Positions 1 through 5,838 of a stretch of DNA of 26,153 nt are shown piece after piece. Position 1 is the first letter of the stretch, and every line of letters starts with the position of its first letter. A program made the translations under genes and the position numbers. The stretch covers positions 1 through 26,153 of the forward strand of contig CAMYYX010000007.1 in NCBI GenBank assembly GCA_947303695.1. Direction: 5' to 3'. The notes below the pieces were generated by a model. The model saw only the letters and a program-made list of their open reading frames with translations. It was not told the origin of the DNA and did no database searches. The DNA comes from an uncultured Prevotellaceae bacterium (GTDB taxonomy: Bacteria; Bacteroidota; Bacteroidia; Bacteroidales; Bacteroidaceae).

Positions 1-911
1 TGGATACCCATATCGATAGCCGTACGTTTACCCGTTTCGATGATTTCCTCTTCCAGTTGTTTCTTCACCTTCGTTACCACCTCTTCGATGCGAGCTGGGT
101 GGATACGTCCGTCTGCTACCAGCTGATGGAGTGCCAGGCGGCAAACCTCACGGCGTACTGGGTCGAAGGCGCTGATGACGATAGCTTCAGGTGTGTCGTC
201 TACGACAAGCTCTGTACCTGTTGCAGCTTCAAGGGCACGGATGTTTCGTCCTTCACGACCGATCACTCTTCCCTTGATTTCATCGCTTTCCAGGTGGAAC
301 ACGGTTACTGAATTCTCGATAGCAGCTTCTGTTGCTACACGCTGGATACTCTGTATCACAATGCGTTTAGCTTCCTTGTTGGCCGTCATCTTCGCATCGT
401 CAACAATCTCGTTGATATACTGCTGAGCCTGTGTGCGAGCTTCGTCCTTCAGGCTTTCCATCAGGTGATCCTTTGCTTCCTCGGCCGACAGACCGCTGAT
501 GGCTTCCAGTCGGGTGCGCTCCTGCGATTGCAGTTCCTCCAGTTCGGCACGTTTCTTGTCGTTATTCGCGATTTTCGTTTCCAGACTCTGTGACAGGCTG
601 TCGCATTCTTGTTTCTTGCGAATCAGCTCCTCATGGCGTTGATTGAGTGATATCTCGCGTTGTTTCAGGCGGCTCTCGATCTGTTGCAGTTTCGAGTTGC
701 GTTGAGCAACTTCCTTTTCGAGTTCAGCTTTTTTGTTGAGGAATTTCTCTTTCACTTCGAGCAGCTTCTTGCTTTTGATAGCTTCAGCTTCGCTCTTGGC
801 GTTATTGATTTGCTGGTTGTAGGTCTGCTTCAGGACATATCTGAACAACAGGTATCCCAAGGCAGCACCGACGATAAGACCAGCTACTGATGCAATTATA
901 ATTACCATCAT
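1..911 (-). CDS. rny: Ribonuclease Y, N-terminal 303 residues (truncated by window edge)
   Basis: RNase Y is a membrane-anchored endoribonuclease that starts mRNA decay. Translation gives an N-terminal hydrophobic segment (about residues 2-25), then a long charged, Gln/Glu/Lys-rich coiled coil (about 28-200). A KH RNA-binding domain follows, with the GREGRN signature at about 218-223. The catalytic HD domain should come next but lies outside the window. Two consecutive Met codons (909-911 and 906-908) can start the protein; the first is used here. The gene follows zapA on the same strand after a 121-base gap that holds a hairpin. The order of anchor, coiled coil and KH is diagnostic, so identity is secure. 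Activity cannot be judged without the HD domain. Confidence 0.95.
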   Translation of the reverse strand, partial: MMVIIIASVAGLIVGAALGYLLFRYVLKQTYNQQINNAKSEAEAIKSKKLLEVKEKFLNKKAELEKEVAQRNSKLQQIESRLKQREISLNQRHEELIRKKQECDSLSQSLETKIANNDKKRAELEELQSQERTRLEAISGLSAEEAKDHLMESLKDEARTQAQQYINEIVDDAKMTANKEAKRIVIQSIQRVATEAAIENSVTVFHLESDEIKGRVIGREGRNIRALEAATGTELVVDDTPEAIVISAFDPVRREVCRLALHQLVADGRIHPARIEEVVTKVKKQLEEEIIETGKRTAIDMGI

Positions 912-945
912 TGTCGTTTAATTGGTTTTATATGTTAATGAATAA

Positions 946-991
946 CGCACAAACTCAGCTTGCAAACAGTCTTGCAATCTGAAAATGTGCG
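946..991 (-). other. Imperfect hairpin in the zapA-rny gap (rny 5' leader)
   Basis: A 46-base stem-loop is visible. CGCACA (946-951) pairs with TGTGCG (986-991). After a 3x3 internal loop, TCAG (955-958) pairs with CTGA (979-982). After one mismatch, TTGCAA (960-965) pairs with TTGCAA (972-977) around a 6-base loop. No clear T-run follows on either strand, so a simple terminator is unlikely. It lies about 35 bases upstream of the rny start on the strand that is transcribed. A leader or mRNA-processing structure is inferred. Confidence 0.55.
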
Positions 992-1032
992 CATGTTGAA
1001 TTCTCGTTTCTTTGGGGGATGAGCCGAACACA

Positions 1033-1329
1033 CTACTTCTTGATGAGTTCGTCAATCTCCTTCTCAAGCGATGCAATGATGCCATACACAGGACTCTGGT
1101 CGTTCTTGTTTTCGGCCGTCAACGCTTTGATTTCGGAGTTGAGCATCACCATGATGTCGTAATACCGCTCGTTTGGAACGCTTCTGTATCGCTCACGCAC
1201 CGTGATGAGCTGCTGGTTCAGATTGCCTGCAGCCTTACGGATGATAGCCTCCTGGTCAGAGTCTGTCACAGTCATCGGTAACGATATGTTATCGATGTTT
1301 ACGTGTATTGTGAGTTTCTTAGCTTCCAT
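1033..1329 (-). CDS. zapA: Cell division protein ZapA
   Basis: The 98-residue protein is about the usual size for ZapA. ZapA binds and bundles FtsZ filaments at the division septum. The N-terminal half has the family pattern of a short beta-rich head (LTIHVNIDNISLPM) followed by a helix starting near DQEAIIRKAAGNLN. The C-terminal half is a charged coiled-coil helix. It starts at ATG 1327-1329, 21 bases after the stop of a small coiled-coil gene and upstream of rny. That zapA-rny order recurs, as I recall, in Bacteroidota. The start is well placed because the head begins immediately after it. Confidence 0.88.
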   Translation of the reverse strand: MEAKKLTIHVNIDNISLPMTVTDSDQEAIIRKAAGNLNQQLITVRERYRSVPNERYYDIMVMLNSEIKALTAENKNDQSPVYGIIASLEKEIDELIKK

Positions 1330-1350
1330 TTCTCATCGTTCGGAAGGCTG

Positions 1351-1686
1351 TCAAAGCGCGGTGTCACCACTTTGCTCCTCTACAGCAACCTCCTCTGCGT
1401 TTAATAGTCCGATGCATCGATTGATTTCGCGCACTAGCCTCGTCATCCTCTGCTTGGCGCTCTTCAGGTCGCCGTCGCTGATTTCTACGAATTTGGCTAT
1501 TTTCAGATGCTGATAGTTCTCGTCCACCGATTTCAGTTCGCTGGTCAGTCGGGCTATCTCTTCGTCCTTCTTTCCCAGTTCACCTTGCAGACGTGCAATT
1601 TCGTCCTCTAAGTTCCGGTATTGCAGGAGGAGTTGTCTCACTCGTGCCTCGAACGTTTGGATTTTCTTCTGCTCGTCGCTGGTCAT
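1351..1686 (-). CDS. Small coiled-coil protein upstream of zapA
   Basis: The protein has 111 residues and is mostly one long heptad-like coiled coil (about residues 5-60, e.g. VRQLLLQYRNLEDEIARLQ). A second helical stretch (about 68-95) is rich in Lys/Arg (SAKQRMTRLVREINRCI), and the tail is acidic. It has no signal peptide or membrane segment, so it should be cytoplasmic. Its position directly before zapA suggests a structural partner in division, similar in style to ZapB, but the sequence alone does not prove that. It is 42 bases downstream of the 1729-2373 gene and 21 bases upstream of zapA, which fits one operon. Confidence 0.75.
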   Translation of the reverse strand: MTSDEQKKIQTFEARVRQLLLQYRNLEDEIARLQGELGKKDEEIARLTSELKSVDENYQHLKIAKFVEISDGDLKSAKQRMTRLVREINRCIGLLNAEEVAVEEQSGDTAL

Positions 1687-1728
1687 TCTCTGAACGGTCT
1701 TTTTGGGCTTTAAACTACCATCTATATA

Positions 1729-2373
1729 CTATTTTTTCATTTTGCTTTCCGCTTTCTCCATCTCCTCCTGCGAGGGTTTCGGCTCCTTCTTCGCCAGCGT
1801 GATCACGTTGTACACGTACTCGTTCACCCATGCCTCAGAGAAACCTAAGGATTTTTGATACTTACGAACAGCAGCGACAGCCTTTCTTACACCGTCGTCG
1901 CTCCAGTCGTTTTTCGTAAAGATGTCGTTCACGGTTTTCTCCACCATCACCTTCATCGCCTTCTTCAGGAAAGAAGGGATGCGGAACTTCCATTTCATCA
2001 GGTTGCCCACAACCATCATCAAGTCCTGCGTGAAACCCGAGAACAGGAACATATAGTTCCTCACGTCGTTCACGTTTCTGCAGTTCTTCTTGATGCTCAG
2101 GTCAATCTCCTTGAAGAAGTTGTCGCTGATGCCATACAGATCCTGTAGCATCTTCTGACAAGCCTTCTTCTCACCGACACCCAATTTGTTATTCACAGTA
2201 GCAACATGTAGCGAGCGCTTGAACGCAATCAAGTCGGGTAGGGCAGCCACGTTCGATATGCCCAGGTTTGCAGCAAGCACACTTTGGAAATAGACCCTGA
2301 TCAGGGTCATGAAATCCTCCATGCCGCCTACATTTGCCTTCTGCTTCTTTTTGAAAAAATCTAACAAACCCAT
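1729..2373 (-). CDS. Conserved-looking hypothetical protein, about 214 residues
   Basis: I do not recognise this family. The preferred start is ATG 2371-2373 (MGLLDFFKKKQK). The frame stays open to an ATG at 2461-2463, but the extra 30 residues are encoded by a GGCC-rich repeat and that ATG sits at about the predicted transcription start. The mature part is helical and basic, has no signal peptide, and ends in a Lys/Glu-rich tail (EEMEKAESKMKK). A moderately hydrophobic stretch around YMFLFSGFTQDLMMVVGNLM is amphipathic rather than clearly transmembrane. It is the first gene of the run toward zapA and rny. Confidence 0.7.
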   Translation of the reverse strand: MGLLDFFKKKQKANVGGMEDFMTLIRVYFQSVLAANLGISNVAALPDLIAFKRSLHVATVNNKLGVGEKKACQKMLQDLYGISDNFFKEIDLSIKKNCRNVNDVRNYMFLFSGFTQDLMMVVGNLMKWKFRIPSFLKKAMKVMVEKTVNDIFTKNDWSDDGVRKAVAAVRKYQKSLGFSEAWVNEYVYNVITLAKKEPKPSQEEMEKAESKMKK

Positions 2374-2396
2374 TAATTGTTTACTTTTTTTTGTTT

Positions 2397-2460
2397 GGCC
2401 GTTTGTTTTGGCCATTGTTTTGGCCATTAGCCTATGGCTATTGCCTGGCAAATTGCCATT
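2397..2460. repeat. GGCC/TATGGCT short-unit repeat in a 5' leader
   Basis: GGCC recurs at 2397-2400, 2410-2413 and 2422-2425 with a 12-13 base period (ATTGTTTTGGCC-like units). It passes into heptamer-like AGCCTAT/GGCTATT/GCC units up to 2460. The array lies between the predicted promoter and the preferred start of the 1729-2373 gene. It creates a spurious in-frame N-terminal extension. Confidence 0.6.
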
Positions 2461-2467
2461 CATTTTG

Positions 2468-2475
2468 CAAAGATA
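2468..2475 (-). promoter_or_regulatory. Probable promoter -7 box for the 2373-to-rny operon
   Basis: On the minus strand this reads TATCTTTG, matching the Bacteroidota TAnnTTTG box. Transcription would begin near 2462. A good TTTG -33 box is not seen at the right distance, so the promoter is weaker evidence than the others in this window. Confidence 0.5.
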
Positions 2476-2652
2476 AGTAAAAATTGTTAAATGACCATTC
2501 GATTCTGCGGAAAAAGAGACGAAACGGGAGGAAATAATGCATTTTGATGCAAAAACACGTTATTTTAATATAAAAAAAGCGTACGGCCCCTAAGATTCCA
2601 ACGCTTGGAAAAGGGCAGAAGCTTATTGCGCAATACTCGTGCCTTTTTGACA

Positions 2653-2690
2653 AATAACCCTGCCTTATCGCGGAATAAGGCAGGGTTATT
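2653..2690. other. Perfect 16-bp hairpin
   Basis: Bases 2653-2668 are exactly complementary to 2675-2690, with a 6-base loop (CGCGGA). There is no T-run of five or more next to it on either strand, and the xylanase gene already has its own terminator at 2703-2732. It lies in a 280-base gap with no gene. It could be a backup terminator, an RNA-stabilising structure or a relic of a palindromic repeat. Confidence 0.6.
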
Positions 2691-2702
2691 GTTGACTGAA
2701 TT

Positions 2703-2732
2703 TGAAAAAGCAGGCGGATTAGCCCGCCTGCT
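2703..2732 (-). terminator. Rho-independent terminator of the GH10 xylanase gene
   Basis: AGCAGGCGG (2709-2717) pairs with CCGCCTGCT (2724-2732). On the minus strand the stem is followed at once by TTTTTC. It lies 24 bases past the stop codon of the xylanase. Confidence 0.85.
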
Positions 2733-2755
2733 CTATAATGGTGAAAAGGAATAAA

Positions 2756-5419
2756 TTACTTAACCATGATCTTCTTGCCATCAACGATGTTGATGCCTCG
2801 CTGCATGCCGTTGAGCCGCTGACCTGCAATGTTGAAGTAGTTGCGTGGCTGTGACGGTCCTGCGATGACATTGCTGATGCCTGTAGCGGTGCAGATGAGC
2901 TCAATCTTATCGATGTTGCAGTATGCTCCACCGATGGTGATGCGGAGGATCTGCTTGCCGAGCTGCAACTCCTGTGAGAGTGTGCCTTCGACAACGCGGT
3001 AGGTGCCCCAGTCGTTATCGCCTGTCTGTGGTACAGATACGGTTGCGAGGTCTGTAACATTCTCTCCGTCGGAGAGTCCGATGGTGAATGATGAGGAGTT
3101 GTTGCCTGACGAAACGGTTGCCTTATACTTGTATGGTCCGGCTGCGGTCACATTGACGGTGTATTCGTACCACTCGCCTGATGTGGTGTAACCGAGTGCA
3201 TAACCGCCGTTTCCTGTTACAATCTCCACTCCTTCCTTATCGGAACGATAGCTGCCATTACCTTCGTCTTCAGAGTCGGAATCGTGGAAAGTGAATCCTT
3301 CGCCTCCCTTATCGAAGTCTTCTGCCTCGAAGACACCTGGTATGTCTATTGATTTATAAGGTGTGCGCTTGTTGTTGACCTTGAGGACATAGGATGCGAT
3401 GTTAGACTCCTTGCCTTCGCTGTCGAGTGCTACTGCAGTGAACTCGTATGAGCCTACAGCTGATGGTTTGTAGCTGTATTCGTAAGGTGCTGCGGTGAAG
3501 GTCTTCACTACCTTATCGTTGAGTGAGAGCTTAACGGCTGCGATGGTTGTGTTAGGCGCTGTTGCGTTGACCGTGATGACGGTTGTCTCGCCAATCGTAG
3601 CGGGTGCAGGATCGGCTGTGATGTCGAGCTGGATGTCGTCGTTGAGGTCGACATGACGGAAGTTGATCTTATCGATGTTGCAACTGCTGCCTGTGATGTC
3701 GAGGTGCAGAATCTGCTTGCCTTCTGGGAGCGGAATGAGGAGACGTCCGCTAACGGTGCGGTATGTGTCCCAGTTGTTGCTTCCGGTCTGTGGAACAGAG
3801 ATGACATCGGTGAGGTCTTCGTATTTGTCTCCGTTGACCAGAGAGAGCTTGAATGAAGAGCCTGTTGTTCCTGAAGAAACGGTTGCCTCATAGACATATA
3901 CTCCTGCTTCCTTTACGTTGACGGTATATTCGAGCCATTCGCCTGAAGAGGTGTAACCGATGGCCTGTCCGCCGTTACCCTTGACGATATCGACACCGCT
4001 TCCGTCGTTACGGTAGTTCTTCACGTCGCCTTGGTTGTTGCTGTCGTCGTCGTGGTAAGCGATACCGTCGGCACCTGTGTCGAAGTCTTCAGCCTGGATG
4101 ATGCCTGGGAGTTCGATGTCCTTGAAAGGTGCACGTGGCTTGTAGACGGTGAATGCGCCATAGCGCTCGTAGGTGTTACCGTCGGTTGCATAAACCACAG
4201 CTTTCAGTTCGTACTTTCCGATTTCCTCTGGAGTGTATTCGAGTTCGTATGGCTCTTCTGTGAAGGTCTTAACGAGCTGATCCTTTACATAGAAGTCGAT
4301 GTGGTCAATGGTCTTGGTGCGCAGTTTGGCACGAACAGTGATTGGCATCGGATCGCCCTTTGTGGCTGCGATAGAGGCTGGTTTGATGTAAACCGATGCT
4401 TCCTTCTTCATGCCTGGTAACGGGCTCTTAGCTGTGGTGGCAGCCTCGCTCGCCATGTATTCGCGCAACCAAGTCATAGCTGGACGTTCAGTGCCGTTCT
4501 TGATGATACCAGAGTTGCTTACCCATGTAGCACCATGGATATAACCCCAAATGGTGACACCTGCACAGTATTCAGCCTCCCACATGATGGGGAAGATGCT
4601 TTGGTATTGCTCTTTCTGCCCTGCATCGCTTTCGATATCGATATCCAACTCGGTGATGTACATAGGCATCCTCAGTGCTTTCTGTTGCTTTTCCATCACG
4701 TTCTTCAGGGTGGTTGCATTGATGTTGTTCACATCGTGTGCTTGGTTTCCGTAAGCATCAATAGGTGCACCTGCGTCGCGCAATGTCTGTACCAAATCGA
4801 TGTAATTGTCAACATCTCCATTGTTAGGATTTAATGAGTTGTAGTCGTTGTAGATGAGGATGGCATTCGGCCAGCGCTCGTAAGCGAGCTCGAAGGCATT
4901 GATGAGCCAGTCGTAGCCGGTCTTTCCGCTACCGCCCAATGACTCGCGCATCATGGGGTTACCTTGCTGGTGCATACCGATTGCCTCGTTGACTACGTCG
5001 ATCATCTCGAGGTTAGGATATTTGGTCTTTGCGGCATCCATCCACTTGACGATGGAGTTATAGCGCTCAGAAACAGAGAGGTTGGAGAGCCAGTTAGGAT
5101 ATTGTGAACCCCATACAAGTGCGTGGAACTTGAAGAGGAAGTTGTGTTGCTTGGCATAGCTGACAGCTCGGTCGGCTCCACTCCAGTCGTAACGTCCGCG
5201 AGTACCTTCGACTGAACCCCACTTGGATTCGTTCTCGCAGGTAATCTGGTTCCACATGGTGTAGTACTTCGGAGCACCTTGTGCATCAACCTGATAGCGT
5301 GTGGTGATGTTTCCGAGGAACTTGTTGGGGTTTTGAGACAGCTGAGCTGATGCTGTCAGTGAGATGAGCAGTAGGATAAGTGTACTCATCAAGGTTTTGA
5401 TAGGTAATAAATACTTCAT
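2756..5419 (-). CDS. Secreted GH10 endo-xylanase with two CBM6 modules
   Basis: The 887-residue enzyme cleaves the beta-1,4-xylan backbone. A signal peptide covers residues 1-25 (cleavage after ASA). The GH10 barrel spans about 28-325. E145 in DVVNEA is the expected acid/base, E257 in ITELD the nucleophile, and WGY at 291-293 is a conserved subsite motif. An Ig-like linker (about 342-425) leads to a first CBM6 (about 435-590, with QAEDFD and SGEWLEYTVNV). A second Ig-like linker (595-680) and a second CBM6 (690-842) follow. The last roughly 30 residues (NIAGQRLNGMQRGINIVDGKK) resemble the short C-terminal tail of many Bacteroidota secreted enzymes, possibly a type IX sorting signal. The gene is monocistronic between its own promoter and terminator. 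The two Ig-CBM6 units are near-duplicates, suggesting internal duplication. Confidence 0.95.
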   Translation of the reverse strand: MKYLLPIKTLMSTLILLLISLTASAQLSQNPNKFLGNITTRYQVDAQGAPKYYTMWNQITCENESKWGSVEGTRGRYDWSGADRAVSYAKQHNFLFKFHALVWGSQYPNWLSNLSVSERYNSIVKWMDAAKTKYPNLEMIDVVNEAIGMHQQGNPMMRESLGGSGKTGYDWLINAFELAYERWPNAILIYNDYNSLNPNNGDVDNYIDLVQTLRDAGAPIDAYGNQAHDVNNINATTLKNVMEKQQKALRMPMYITELDIDIESDAGQKEQYQSIFPIMWEAEYCAGVTIWGYIHGATWVSNSGIIKNGTERPAMTWLREYMASEAATTAKSPLPGMKKEASVYIKPASIAATKGDPMPITVRAKLRTKTIDHIDFYVKDQLVKTFTEEPYELEYTPEEIGKYELKAVVYATDGNTYERYGAFTVYKPRAPFKDIELPGIIQAEDFDTGADGIAYHDDDSNNQGDVKNYRNDGSGVDIVKGNGGQAIGYTSSGEWLEYTVNVKEAGVYVYEATVSSGTTGSSFKLSLVNGDKYEDLTDVISVPQTGSNNWDTYRTVSGRLLIPLPEGKQILHLDITGSSCNIDKINFRHVDLNDDIQLDITADPAPATIGETTVITVNATAPNTTIAAVKLSLNDKVVKTFTAAPYEYSYKPSAVGSYEFTAVALDSEGKESNIASYVLKVNNKRTPYKSIDIPGVFEAEDFDKGGEGFTFHDSDSEDEGNGSYRSDKEGVEIVTGNGGYALGYTTSGEWYEYTVNVTAAGPYKYKATVSSGNNSSSFTIGLSDGENVTDLATVSVPQTGDNDWGTYRVVEGTLSQELQLGKQILRITIGGAYCNIDKIELICTATGISNVIAGPSQPRNYFNIAGQRLNGMQRGINIVDGKKIMVK

Positions 5420-5467
5420 AAGCGTTTTGGTTTATAATGTTGTAAAAAAGAGTTGATATTGATGATG

Positions 5468-5499
5468 CAAAGGTAGATGTTTTTTCGCGTTTAAACAAA
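5468..5499 (-). promoter_or_regulatory. Promoter of the GH10 xylanase gene
   Basis: On the minus strand, TTTG (5496-5499) is followed after 20 bases by TACCTTTG (5468-5475). This is an excellent match to the Bacteroidota housekeeping promoter. Transcription would start near 5462, giving a leader of about 40 bases. Confidence 0.78.
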
Positions 5500-5567
5500 T
5501 AAAATGCAGAAAAAATGTTGGAAAGATAAAAAGATTTGCAAAGTTGAATGGTTTTGTCGGTTTGTAT

Positions 5568-5598
5568 TTTGTGGTTTAGGTAAATTGTTGTAACTTTG
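5568..5598 (+). promoter_or_regulatory. Promoter of the pheT operon
   Basis: TTTG (5568-5571), a 19-base spacer, then TAACTTTG (5591-5598). The predicted start near 5604 leaves a leader of about 235 bases before pheT, unusually long and repeat-rich. The box runs into TTTGCAGGTC, which is also found after the -7 box of the penicillin-binding protein gene. Confidence 0.78.
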
Positions 5599-5627
5599 CA
5601 GGTCGAAACAGAGAGGAAGTTTAAATG

Positions 5628-5780
5628 GAAGTTAACGAAGTTAGCGAAGTTAGCGGCCTTACGGCCTCGAAGTTACCGCTTGAGCTACGCTCCTCGCTCC
5701 GACGATAGGATGCTGGTGTTAACAACCTCAAAGTAACGTCGAGCCGAAGGCGATAACTCCGAGCGAAGCGATAACTACTA
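5628..5780 (+). repeat. Structured repeat-rich leader element, copy A (pheT)
   Basis: This begins with three 9-base units GAAGTTARC (5628-5654), followed by a GGCC-TTAC-GGCC hairpin (5655-5666). The core is GACGATAG at 5701 and AAGTAACGTC ending at 5740, exactly 40 bases overall, with GACG able to pair with CGTC. A GCC-GAA-GGC hairpin, then ATAACTCC (5753-5760), then a second hairpin-plus-ATAACT unit (to about 5778) follow. The same core occurs at 24512-24574, with 29 of 40 core bases identical by hand alignment. The function is unknown. Confidence 0.6.
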
Positions 5781-5838
5781 AAGTTGAAGGTTAAAAGCTT
5801 ACAACTTAACAATGAAAGAGTAAAAAACATAACAATAT

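Noticed and set aside
912..1032. 6S RNA gene downstream of zapA
   Set aside because: The whole gap is only 121 bases and holds one 46-base hairpin; 6S RNA needs a longer, bulged rod and its own promoter.
2461..2463. Upstream ATG as start of the 1729-2373 gene
   Set aside because: It lies at about the predicted transcription start, and the 30 added residues come from a DNA repeat.
2438..2653. 71-residue open frame on the minus strand
   Set aside because: Crosses the predicted promoter and hairpins, has no family likeness and overlaps the next gene's leader.
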